Source: Laccaria trichodermophora (taxonomy: Eukaryota; Basidiomycota; Agaricomycetes; Agaricales; Hydnangiaceae). From it: a stretch of 64,000 bases of DNA. The notes beneath the pieces were generated by a model, which did not search any database, was not told the origin of the DNA, and was given only the letters and a program-made list of their open reading frames with translations. The DNA lies in contig JACTVC010000039.1 in NCBI GenBank assembly GCA_018417955.1, positions 186,001-250,000 on the forward strand, written 5' to 3'. Shown here piece after piece: positions 21,033-32,654 of the stretch. The first letter of the stretch is position 1; each line of letters begins with the position of its first letter. The translations under genes were made by a program, and so were the position numbers.

Positions 21033-23150
21033 TCACCTTACCTTCCTAGCTGAGTTGGACAAAGTAATGCCACATCCCCCCACCTCGCATCACCCTCAAA
21101 AGATGGCACCGTTTGCGTGCTAACTCGGTGTGTAAAGTTCACTCTGGGCAGACACACCACCAGCGTGAACATCGTTAAATGGGGGAGAGGGGGATGACAT
21201 ACTCTATACAGCCGGCGGTGATCAGGCAGTCAGAGGATGAGATATGAACCAAGGGAGACCTCTACACACACTCAAAGACCATGCAAGGAAGAGAACCCAC
21301 TTCCGATGAAGACAGTCAGTCTCGCCCTCTCTTACCACATCAAGCAAGCAAATTCACTAACCCCACCCTTCCCATACAGCCCAAAAACTCACACAAATGC
21401 AGTACACCACCCTCCATACCTCTCCCACAGAACTGCTCACCCCTGGCACAAAAGACCATGCCCTCTTCCTCTGGTCCCCTTAACCCATCACCCAACTAAC
21501 AGGCTAGAGCCAAATTTCAGTGGGCAGTGTAAGCTGCTTGGGATAACAGTGGTACATGTATGGGAGGGCCAGATGGGCAAGCTCATTGCTGTGCTGCAAG
21601 GCCATATAGGCACCATGTATCAGCTTGCGTGGCGACTGTTGATTAGCATACAAGGGCCTCTCCAGCAATCCTTGTAGTTCCACCTCCACGATCGTCTCTT
21701 CTCACCTGAAGAAGCAGAACCCCTCCAATTCAACCCCAACCCAGAACACAGTTCGTACCCTTTCCCTAGTCTGCATTCAATCGCGCCCATCAAACCGTAG
21801 TAAAAAATTGATGCCCTTTATTCCCACGTTTGAGTCATGTGAGAACGCTAATCAACGAGACGCGACGCGTCGGGTTTGGATAGTGAAAGGCATCCGCAGC
21901 CATGCTCGGCGATGAACACCCTCAATATACACCCAGTACTCCTCTCACTCATTTTCAATGCCTCCTCGCCCATTTTACTCTTTGTGAACTACTTACAATG
22001 CAAATGCCGGTACACCCATCATCAAAGATACTGTATTTTAAACCTACCCAGCCTATCTCGCCACCTCCGGTTCTCAGAATATCCAAACATCGTTCAAACA
22101 CAGTTACCAAAGAAAAAGTAATGAAATTTCGGGCCAGAGTGTGTTGAAGACAGGAAAGGCCGAAGTTTGGGCCTGTCAACAACAGAGTTTGGGCTTGCCG
22201 ACAACGAAGTTTGCCTCTGTTGTCAGACTCGACCACGTCAAACCCTCTACCTGATGTGGGTACACCCACATCAAGTCCTGGGAGGACGAGGTCAGCGACC
22301 CAGATGCTGCAAACTTGATGCTTTTTGCTTTTCTGCAAGAGACATTTGAGTGGACCAATGATTTCGGAGCATATCCTCCATTCAGAAGTACTGTTGAATT
22401 TTAAGGGTTCCTTTGAGGTTTTTGAGACATAGAACGCGTCTGCTCTCCCCGATATCGCGTTGAAAGCATCATTAATTAGTGGACAAGACGCGGTCGTGGG
22501 AACAACATGTGATCAGTTTATTTTACTACGGTTTGATGGGCGCGACTAAAAGCAGACTCCATATGAGGGAGATCGACTGTCATCACCATCATCATAGGAG
22601 TTGCCTACGGGAGACTACCCTTTCCCCCCACCATCCCTCTTTTTCTTACTCCTATCTAATGAATGCATCTGATAGTGTGGTGATGCTCAAAGTCATCAGT
22701 TTAAGAGGGAAATTGGCACTGCCCTCATGATGTGTGGGTAGGGAGTACTTAAAATATGTGTTTGACTTTAATAAGTATATGCATTCCCTATTAATCTACC
22801 AGTTGCACACACATATCATATAACAAACTATATACCTCTAAAAGTAACAATGGCAGAAACAAAACAACAAAAAAGATAAAAGAACATTGCGAATCAACTG
22901 TGAATTGGCTGCAGATGAGTTGACATCTGTTTGGTACTGTTTGTCTATAGCTCTCAAAGAATAGTGTGACAAAAAAATGGGTCTGTATAAGAACGATTCC
23001 TTACGTAAACTCCAGGACTCATAATAAGTAATAAAACATATTTTTATGTACTAAACACATACCTGGTGGATGATATTTTGGGGGAAATTTATGTACCATC
23101 AAAGTACTCTCAAAATATTCTTATGTCAGTATCTTGTGATGTTTGCAGTG
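21033..23150. other. Gene-poor stretch
   Basis: About 2.1 kb without a gene I can support. Short open frames (for example 21237-21677 and 21955-22338) occur on both strands with no domain, splice pattern or paralogue. The only structure seen is a short perfect palindrome at 22252-22273 and a nearby pair of cRacaacRaagtttg motifs (about 22180-22215). The part from 22740 to 23060 is A/T-rich. Confidence 0.5.
22252..22273. repeat. Short perfect hairpin
   Basis: The arms TGATGTGGGT and ACCCACATCA are perfectly complementary with a 2-base loop. Its role is unknown; it is too short to call a mobile element. Confidence 0.5.
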
Positions 23151-23159
23151 ATAACAATG

Positions 23160-25560
23160 TTGTTTCGGGGATCTATCACGGCAGAGCCAAAGGCTCCAAT
23201 CGGGAGCTGTCAAGAACAGTTCTCTTAAGAGTGTATCTTCCCCACCACGAGCTGGTCAGCTGCCTGCAAGAGTGGGTCAACCCCCAAGCAGAGGCAAAAC
23301 CTGCTGTCGATCTGTACAAATTTCAACACTGGAGCAGTTCCACAGCAAAAACCACATACGGTGATGTTTCTCTGCAAACCCACCACAAGGCTTTCAACAT
23401 GCAAACTAAGTACAATGCACACCATAACTCACAGCTGAGCGCTGAGCTCTCAAGATCTCAAGCTTCAATTTTGGCCAACCATCTGGGGGATGCAAAGATG
23501 GCAGGTTTCATTGAGCATACCACCAGTGGGCCACAGAAAGGTTGAGTTTTGAGTTGGTTTTGAGTTGAGTAGAGTCTCTGTGATTGGTAAGCGACACAAA
23601 ATTCTAACTCCGACAAGCTCCCTTATTCTCACCAGCCATTGATGGATGAACCACCTTCACCATTCTTTCTGTATTCTGACTGGTCATCAATGCCTTCTTC
23701 CACAGATGGATTGCCTTCGCCACCCCATGAACCACCTTCACCATTGCTAAAGTCAAGGATTCCCAGAGAGACCATCATTATTGACCCCAGTGACTTGTGA
23801 GAGTCTTTTGTAGATATATACTATATCAAAGTTTGAACACCATCGTCCACCTAGCACCTCTGTTTACGACCTTGATTGCCCTCTTCGACAGGGAATCTTT
23901 TATTATCTCCACAAGGATGTGATATGCGAGTGCAACATCTATTCCTCTGGAAAACATGAGGTTTGATTCCCATGCCGCTCATTGAGAAAGTCATATACAA
24001 CTCACTATGCCTTCAAGCCATGAATTATTGGCCTGCAACATCCGTCGTGGGATTTCATACACTTTTCGTTTGTCCCCATCAATGGCAATCAGATGCTACT
24101 ACTCGGAAAGTACAGTAAAGTCGCACAGCAAATGAAGCCTTATCACTTTCTATACCTATCAATCCATGACATCCGCTCCGATAATTGTGTTGGTCCTGCT
24201 CTGTGGTCTTTTGAGAGTCGTGTTGATGGTGTCTTCGGTATTTCTGACTTGGAGCTGATAAAAACCACTAAAAATTCCTTGGCAATCATTTTTAGGGTGT
24301 GGTTTAGCGACCATTGGAAGCTGTTTGATACTACTCAAACTGATGCCTCAGATAATTTTATCCCAATTGAGTCTGGGAGAATAGATTTTGATTCAAAGAT
24401 CAAGGGGTGGGACCATGAATATAGTCTCGGTTTGTCCAAAATCTTTATGTAGTGTTGAACCTGCTCTAATGTGTTCTCCAAGTCGAGCTATCCCCTGACA
24501 GGCGCATCCTTCTAAACATGGATGTGATGGAATACTGATCAAATGAAACGATTGACATTCACTATTCAGATTCTGGTGGCACAAACTTTTCCTTTGTTAC
24601 CTGCATCTCCGTTCTGATTCCCAAAATCCCAGATTTTGGCCTCCAGGAGCCAAGAGTTGTGTTTTCTGTCAATGGGTCCAAGTTTGCTATTGCTATGAAT
24701 GGTGGAAGAGTATCTGTTTGGGATATCCGAAGCAAGGTTCCTTTGAAGACATTCATGGCCCCTCAGAACGACTATGATATAGACGATCTTCAATTCAGCA
24801 GTGGAAAACTAGGAAAAGAAGTTCTGGTATTTGTAGAGGTATGTCTGATGTTCACATTCTGGCATCCCAACCTCTCAAATAGATGGTCTGAATCCTTAGC
24901 GCAAATCTTACTCTGATCCTGACATCATACGAGTGGTTGATGCGACTTCGTTTGAAATGGAAGAAACTATCATCTTACAAAGATCTAAATCGTACATAAA
25001 AGTGGGTGTGCTTTTCTTCGATCCAAGCGGGGGAACTCTATACGCTGAACATAACGGGACACTCTATGAGTGGGACCTGCAGAACAATAAGTGTGGGCCT
25101 GAATGGTGGATCGGGGAGGAGTATGATGTCCGCCTCTATAAAAATACTTTTTATTATGCCGTTCAAACAAAAAGAAGCCTGAAGGAGAAGAGACCGAAAT
25201 TGGATTACATAACCTCGGCTTACAGTCATTTGCATGTATAATTGCCGCTCCATTTTTTGTTGAACGTGCTGACAGTTGATGGTGCCTTATGGCAGATCCC
25301 GACCCCCAGGATCCCGCACCTGTATGGACATTCTGGTGAGTATTTTAAAGCATAAAAACTCCTGCAATGGGACCCTTGGTTGATTCAAGCTCAAATTTGA
25401 TGCTCATTGGGGGACAGAAGGTGGGCTGGAGGAGAAGTTGGTCGTCGGCATCGTGTTGCCGTTGATGGGCACCACAAGGTTTTCGCGAAACCAACCGGCA
25501 ATTAATCATGCAAACGACTGTAGGTATTGGCAAAGAAACTACGAACATCAAACTCTGTGA
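23160..25560 (+). repeat. Duplication family unit A (units B, C, D at about 28160-30290, 36560-39040, 41590-43720)
   Basis: Each unit carries one copy of the five-exon WD40-like gene plus flanks. Upstream flanks of A, B and C share a segment with aacactggagcagttccacag; B, C and D share gcgcgcttat close to the ATG. Downstream flanks of C and D share about 130 bp with actatcgcggacgcgggtac. All units have the same orientation. Spacing is uneven, so this is repeated segmental duplication with later rearrangement, not a neat tandem array. Confidence 0.75.
23642..25241 (+). pseudogene. WD40-like gene, copy A (nonsense-mutated)
   Basis: The exon pattern by comparison with intact copies is 23642-23796, 23855-23960, 24018-24451, 24502-24838 and 24900-25241; lengths and phases agree with copies B and D (exon 2 is 106 nt in all four). 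Three in-frame stops lie in it: TGA at 24021 where the others have CGA, TAG formed across the exon 3/4 junction where others encode Arg, and TGA at 24536 where B and D have CGA. The final stop codon of the family is also changed (tag to tat), adding about 37 codons. The Pro/Ser-rich N-terminal region is short. Splice sites are still canonical. A dead copy is the best reading. Confidence 0.7.
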
Positions 25561-25739
25561 GCTAAACATAAACCAGCGCCATTGGCACCAAGCAAACCGC
25601 CCCCTCTCTGTCCCCTCCCCACTGTCCCCAATTCCCCGATCTCAGCGTCTTCTTCATCAGAGAACTCTCCGGCAGCGCCTTTCTCCCACTGCTTCAGTCA
25701 ATCTCACCCATCACTCAGCTCCATATCGGAAGACAAACG

Positions 25740-27232
25740 ATGGACTGCAGCAGCAGCGTCCATGACCATCGTCGACCAAGGGAGCGAGAGCGGGAGGGAG
25801 ATTACGTGCAAACGAGACCTGGCAAGGAATGGACGTTACGCCTTGGCGTACCTTCTTCTCCTTCTCCTTCCCCTTCTTCGTGTTCTGGTTATGAGCAGCG
25901 AGTTCCGACTGTGCGTGTTACCTATCCGACACCGATACCGACGCGGATTTGGATAAAGATAAAGAAGGTACACGGGAAAGAAGAAGACGAGTGAAGAGTC
26001 TTCCGATGGGTGGTGATCGCTCGGTGTTGAGTCAGTTTCAAACTAAATCTCAAAGTAATTTGAGGAGGAGGGAGGAAGAGGAGGGAGAGAAGGATCGGAC
26101 GCTTTCGTTGCCGCTGAGTGTTAGTTTGACGAGGACGCTTTCGTTTTCGCGTGCGGAACAACAACAACTACAGCTGTTGCGCGAGAAGGAGCAAAAGCTG
26201 GGAAGGTCTCCTCCTCGATCTCGATCGAGAGTGAATTCGTTTCTCCCTCAGCAAGTGACCAAGAATGCGAATGAGAGGGGATGGGTGGCGTCGTTCCTTG
26301 GTCCTCAGCAGCATTTTAGGTCGTGAACGAGGAACGCCTCGTCTTCGCATTTACCGAGGACTGACAAGCACTTAGGGGCACCTTCATCTTCGAGGACTGC
26401 TCAGTCGAGGAGCGTGAGCCCTTCTCCCTCTCCATGGAGTGCTTCTCCTTCAGCACTAGCAGTGGGATATGTGTCCAGGGACCCTTCGCCTGCGCCTCGT
26501 GGCTCATCTCCGTTGATTATACCACCTTCTGCGTTGGCGGCTAGGGCGAAGATGGGTAAAGGATTGCCTCCATTGTCGTTTGCTGCGCATATAGGAACAG
26601 GAAGGGTGTGGGGTTAATCAGTAAGAGTTCGAGCTCTTCCCGAGTTTCCTTGGGCTCTTCCCATGTTTCACCAACGAGCTCGTCTCGTGTTCCCCCAACC
26701 AGCCCGTCTCCGTCTCGTGTACCCCCGACAGCTTACGTCTACCGCCCTCCTTCCACTGCTACTTCCACCTCGTCCACCATGTCAGCAGGATCAAAAATGT
26801 CGGTCACATCCGCAACGTCTACAGCCTCCTCAGATACCATCGTCCCCGCCGCTCACTATTACGCGTGTGGGTGAGGATTTGGAGTTTCCTATGCCGCCTA
26901 CTACGTATGCCGGTGGAGTTGGAGTTGTTGATCGGAGCCCTCGAAACTCTTTGTCGAGCGTTCGCAGCTCCTTGTCGAGTACTCGTGACTCTCTCACCCC
27001 TCCTCCTCCTCTCAACGGCCGACTCACGCCCCCACCCACACGTGGAGCTACCCTTACACCTCCACCTCATCGTACTCGTCCCACCCCTTCTCCATCGGAT
27101 TCTATGTGGACTGACGATGATGATACCGAGACGGAGACGGAGACGGAAACGGAAACGGTGTATGAGGACGCTGTGTCGACGGTTTCCGGGGTTTATTATA
27201 GTGCGAGGTCGAGTTTTGATTTTTTGAGTTGA
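25740..27232 (+). pseudogene. Decayed Ser/Pro/Arg-rich protein gene
   Basis: One coding trace moves between frames. A charged segment (DLDKDKEGTRERRRR, about 25945-25990) is followed by Ser/Gln-rich coding to a TGA at 26324; the same frame then continues to 26617 (ALAARAKMGKGLPPL), where one missing G in a G run shifts to the frame used to about 26874. A second shift leads to the last frame, which ends in an acidic TETETE repeat and FDFLS at 27232. The low-complexity composition makes the protein unrecognisable. Intron use at the shifts was considered, but no fitting GT and AG sites were seen. It is unlike its neighbours and has no second copy in the window. Confidence 0.45.
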
Positions 27233-28160
27233 GTTGGGTGAGGAAACCCTTTAACATCCAACATTCATGGCCACCTACCTGCATGCATGATCAGACGATG
27301 AGATTCATGACGGTTGTATGCATGCCCCTTTCTTTCTTTGCCTCATGCGCGGTTCATAGATTCTTGGACGCTCATCACCTTCCTTTTGACTACACCGCGC
27401 TGCCTCCCTCCCCCTCTTTTTTCAAATCTCGTTCTTTTCCAGCTATCTCAATACCACGCTTTTGTCTTCTCACTCGTAACGTTTCTTGGTGCATAGAATC
27501 CCCGTCTTCCACTCTCGTTTATATATATATCGAACCTTGTCCGTTTTATAATTATTGTATGCCCTCATTCTTAAAGTGCAACCCCCCCTTAGCGTATCGT
27601 ACTCCTGGGCACTCTTAAATTTCGATTGTAGAATGATTGAACTTTCTTTTTACTTATACATAATATATTATCTATTGTCGATTGTCGTTTTTTGTGGTAC
27701 GATATACTTTGTCAATATAATTAAACTACATTGACGTCCAGTGGGCGAATTGGGAGTTCGGCCTTTGATGGAAAGAAAGGTTTGCGGTATTGATCATTCC
27801 TAGACGTTGTTCCTCGTTGGCCATTGAGGTAAATTCGAGAGTCCGCTGGACAACGGTTTACAATCCCAAGACTTGTGCCTCGCAATCCCGGACCTCCTTC
27901 GTTCTGGATGATCATCTAGTTGATCACATGGGCTCAACATAGCCTGTGTACGCCGTCGTAAGCTTTCTGTCATGTCAAAGGAAGTCCCCGACAACCTTTT
28001 TGCAGCGGCTGTTCGATACGCATCCAATACACCTTGGAAGAGATGGGAGAGCATCAGGTAGGGCGGACACCCCTTGAATGGGTGCCAGATGAGATAGAGA
28101 TTGTTGATTGGAAAAGGAAGGCAGATGAATGAGTAGCCGATGAAGAAGAGGATAACGATA
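27233..28160. other. Intergenic stretch with duplicated gene debris
   Basis: No supported gene. The minus strand at about 27940-28060 encodes VLDAYRTAAAKRL, and a very similar peptide (VLDAYRTAVAKRL) is encoded at about 31595-31655, so both are remnants of the same unidentified sequence. Confidence 0.35.
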
Positions 28161-28650
28161 TTGTTTGGGGGATAGTGAATGTCGGACTCATCTATCACCA
28201 TGTCAATGCGGCAGGGACGAAGGCGGGAAACGGGCGCGGTCAAAAGCAGCTCTCCTTACGAGTGTATCTTTCCCACCACCTGTAAGAGCGGGTCAAACCC
28301 GGTCCCCCAAGCGGAGGGAAAACCTGCTGTCGATCTGCACATACTTCAACACTGGAGAAGTTCCACAGCAAAAACCGCGTACGATGATGTCCCTCTGCCA
28401 GTAGCGGGGCAAAACCGCGCACCTTCACCGTAACTCGAAGGAGCTCTCAAGCTTCGAAGGGGCTGCGAGGATGGCAGATTTCATTGAGCATACCACCAGC
28501 GGGCCGCAGAAAGGTCGAGCTGTTGAGGAGTTTTAAGTTTACTTGGTTCCGCGTGATGGGCGACACCTACCTCCACTCCGACAAGCGCTCAGCCCAGCGC
28601 GCGCTTATAATGGCAAAGCATTGTTCTCTCCGTATTCTCGCCAGATATCA

Positions 28651-30054
28651 ATGGATGAACTGCCTTCACCTTTGCTAAAGTCAAGGATACCCAGAAAGAC
28701 CATCATTGTTGACCGCGATGACAGGTGAGAGTCTTTTGTATATGTATCAAAGTTTGAATACCATTGTCCACCTTGCAGATCTGGAATTTATAACCTTCAT
28801 TGCCCTCTTCGAAAGGGAATCATTTATTATTGCCGGAACGGTGCGATATTCGAGCACAACATCTATTCCTCTGGAAAACATGAGGTTTGATTCACATGCC
28901 GCTCAATGAGAAAGTCGTATACAACTCACTAGTATGCCTTTAAGCCACGATTTATTGTCCCGAAACACCCGTCGCGGGATTTAGTAGCATTTTCGTTTGT
29001 CCCCATCAAAGGCAATCAGATTCTACTATCCGCAAAGTACATCAAATCCGGAGAGCCAACTCAAATGGACGACTTTCTACACCTGTCAATCCACGAAATC
29101 CGCTCCGGTAACCGTGTTGGACCCGCTCTGTGGTCCTTCAACAGTAGTGTTAATGGGAACAATTTTGATTTGGAGTTGATAGAATGCACCGAAAATCCCT
29201 TGGCAATCACTTTTTGGGCGCGGTTTGGCAACCATTGGAAGCTGTTTAGCCTGTTTGACATCTCTACTACTCTAATTGAGTCCGGGAGAATAGATTTCGA
29301 TCTAAAGATCAAAGAGTTGAAATGGGTGCTCAAGAATAGTCTTGGTTTGTTCGAAATTTTCATGCGGTGTTGAACCTGCTCTAATGTGTTCTCTAAGTCA
29401 AGCTATCCCCTGACAGGCGCATCCTTCTAAATGCGTATCTGGAGGAAGAACGACACAATGAAACGATTGACATACACTATTCAGATTCTGGTTGCACAAA
29501 CTTTTCCTTTGTTACCCGCATGCCTATTCCCAATCCCAGGGTCCCAGAAGATGACCTCTGGCAGGATCCAATACTTGTGTTTTCTGCCGATGGGTCCAAG
29601 TTTGCTATCGCTATGAATGTCGGAAGAGTGTCTGTTTGGGATGTCCAAAGCAAAGTTCCTCTAAAGACATTCATACTCCCGAGTCAGAACAACTATTCTA
29701 TACTATATCTTCAATTCAGCAGTGGAAAACTAGGAAAAGAAGTTCTAGTATTTGTAGCGGTACGTCTGACGTTCACATTCTGACATCCATACCTCTCAAA
29801 TAGGTGGTCCAAATCCTTAGCGCAATCATTTCTCCCTTCTCGACATCATTCATGTGATCGATGCGACGTCGTTTGAGACGGAAGAAACTTTTCCCTTAGA
29901 ATCGCGCAAAGATTCTGAAATATATGGAAGAGTGGATGCACTTTTCTTCGATCCAAGCGGGGGAACTCTATACGCTGAATGTAAGGGAACACTCTATGAG
30001 TGGGACCTGCAGAAACGTAAGCGTGGCCCTGAATGGTGGATGGGGGAGGAGTAG
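28651..30054 (+). CDS. WD40-like repeat protein, copy B (intact, 392 aa)
   Basis: The model joins 28651-28724, 28779-28884, 28945-29366, 29417-29759 and 29821-30054, all with GT-AG introns of 50-61 nt; the total is 1,179 nt with no internal stop. The protein has a very short Pro/Ser leader, a conserved KSRIPRKTII motif, and a middle region of beta-strand character (VGPALWSF, ISTT, SGRIDFDLK). The C-terminal third has WD40-type blades: FSADGSKFAIAMNVGRVSVWD, then IIHVIDATSF, then LFFDPSGGTLYA...LYEWDL. The closing part resembles the uncharacterised fungal WD40-associated DUF2415 type in my memory (low certainty). The ligand and role are unknown. A TATA-like cttataatgg lies about 40 bp before the ATG. 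It is one of two copies that look functional. Confidence 0.72.
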
Positions 30055-32654
30055 TAGCCTAGTAGGATGGCCGCCTGTACAAAAATACTTTTTATTATGC
30101 CGTTTGTTGAAGGAGAAGAGGAAATTTATTAACCTCGGCTTAGGTATTGGCAAAGAAACCCATCACTGAGGATAAGGGGCCACTGAAGGTGCACACGTAG
30201 TCATGCAGTGGGTGTACCGACAGAGCCCTGATACATAATAGGCCCTGATGCATGATGCTCCTAGTCAGTGGGGATCTTGGAACCGGAATTCAAATATTCA
30301 CATTGCATCCCCGAAGGAAGGCTTGCGTTGGTGAAGCAAGGTATGTTGAGTTGATCGTAGGAAAAGCTAGTGCAGGTGTAAGAATAAAACACGCTCGCGA
30401 TCAAACAACATCTTAGCCACTCATCCTCACATGTCCCGAATATTTTCCTTGAAGCTCTCTCAATCATCTCGATGCATCGTTGGTATTCCAGAAACGCTGC
30501 CGCGCATTCCATCTTCGCCGTTGTCTCCTTCCGCCTCGACAATATGCCGCATATTGGATGAAGAGGTGGCGTGTACCACTACTTGAGGAACGCAGGACGT
30601 TAGAAAATTAGGTGAAGTTATGGATAGAATTCACCTCTTCTACAAAGCTCTCTTCGGGTTTTGAGGTTGCCATAATTGCAAAGAACTATCTGTATAGGAC
30701 GCCTTTATAGTATTGAAACTATTTGGGGGTGTTCCTTATCCCAAACGAGAAACAGAAAGAGCCGTACCTCTTGGACTCATCTTGCCACAAGGCGACCCGC
30801 AAGTTCTTCGAAGATCCCACGTAAAAGCCAATTTGCTGTCAAGATGAAGCACAGTGGTGAGACGAAGAAACGAGGCTTGGTGTATAGGCGGACATATGAC
30901 AGAGACGGTCCTTGCCCTCAACCTGGAGTCCGCGACGAAACTGAAATGCCCGACGTCGGGTTTCCCATCAACCTCAACACGGAGTTGCCCAGATATCTAC
31001 ACCTCCAATATAGCGAAGCGCGTTTTCCAATCAAATATGAACACCTATGGTCCAGCTTCCAGCAGGCACGACGATTTCATGCTCTGAAAACTTATCAAAG
31101 TCAACTCCCTCGGCAAAATCACTGTAAACTCACATTTGCCTCGAACACGTCGCCATTATTGTGCTTTAGAATCACGCAAAAAGCCAGGAGGCCGACCGTT
31201 GACTTGGCTATGAGCCCGCACGCCCTCTAGTCTTGCACCCTTGAGATACCTGGACCTGCAGATTAAACGTCCAACTTGAACGGGCCCAAATGCGTTCTGA
31301 TCGATGCATAGCGCGTGGGTGTTGATTCACGTCATATCCCTGTGAGTCCGGGGAGGAGCGATGAGGTTTCCGATCGTCGTGGTGGTAGAGGTGGACTTAC
31401 ATCATCATGGCATCAGCGGCCCAGCTACTTTCCTTTAACCATGGGCCAATCATAATTGATCCAACGTGAACACGATGAAAACGCGCCTCAGCGAAATCAC
31501 TGTTTTTGAACGGCCTGGTAGTCTGAATCTGGGCAGCACAACAGTAAAGTCTTTGCCCCTGTTCCCGTAGTCAACACCGTCATAAGCTTTCTGAAGTGTC
31601 AAAGGAAGGGTCTCCGACAGCCTTTTTGCAACGGCTGTTCGATAGGCATCCAACACACAACTTGAAGGAAGGATCCGTGTCTAGTAGCTGAGGTATTGAG
31701 GCTTTGGTCGTCCTTGACAGGCCGTTAGAGCACATCTGAGAGGATTCGCTTATCGAGAGAAGGAGTGGTATGATACACATGTGCGTCGAAAGGAAAGAAG
31801 AAAGCGATAACTTTAAGATTTTGACAAAACGCCGTCACGTGCGGTATATGCATCTGTGTTCGAAGTGGGGAGGGGCATGGTCCGCAAATGGAAGCGGCCG
31901 ATGACTAAGCGCATAGCCACTCAAAAAGTGTCTCAACACTCGCTCAACCTCGTTACAAGCCTGAACACGAAAAGAGGATCTGTTCAAATCGTTAATTAGG
32001 TGGCTAAGTACAGTAAGCATGTTAATATATAAAATTTGTTGCATCCTTCGGGTGTTGTGCATGTTACATCGCGCCAACATCGTGCAGAGAGTGAGAGACG
32101 CGTCTGATCTGTGTTATGTAATCTAATTAATTAGCATCTGGCGCGTCACATTTATTTACACGATTTCTCGATCACAACACAAGATTAGCCTGATATTTCT
32201 TTTCAGGTGCCCTCTTTTGAGACCTCTCCAGGAGGTCTTGGTCGCAATTTTTCTGATTTCTTACATTATGTCTCATTTCTGTACAAGATTCATACATTAT
32301 ATGCCCTTTCCGGAAATTCAAAAACCAAGACCTCCTGCGCAATTGTACTTTAACCCGATTTGTGAAGAGATCCGGGGGAAATCTCAAATATTGCGGGTAA
32401 AATGTTGTAAAACCATGATTTATGCTCAAATACAGTGTGTCAAAACAAAGACAAACAGCCGGCCAAATTAGAGACTGTGCCCGTCCCCAATCGAAGTCAT
32501 CAAGCAGAGTACATTCAAAGTACATTGGAACCCCACGTTGTCTCAAGGTCAATTACAAAATATTCACTTAGTGCTATAACCATGATCTATAGGATTAGTG
32601 GCACTGCCAAAAACAAGTTGAAATTGGATAGACGATCAGCCGTAGTGGTATTGT
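30055..32654. other. Intergenic stretch, no supported gene
   Basis: The first 300 bp repeat the flank downstream of copy D (about 43640-43800). Open frames at 30261-30542 (-), 30676-31230 (+) and 32172-32552 (-) have no domain I recognise and no paralogue showing selection. The frame at 30261-30542 contains one Cys-x9-Cys spacing, which alone is not enough for a CHCH assignment. At about 31595-31655 the VLDAYRTA debris recurs. Confidence 0.4.

Noticed and set aside
21237..21677. 146-codon ORF
   Set aside because: Pro/His/Thr-rich low-complexity translation without domain, paralogue or splice support.
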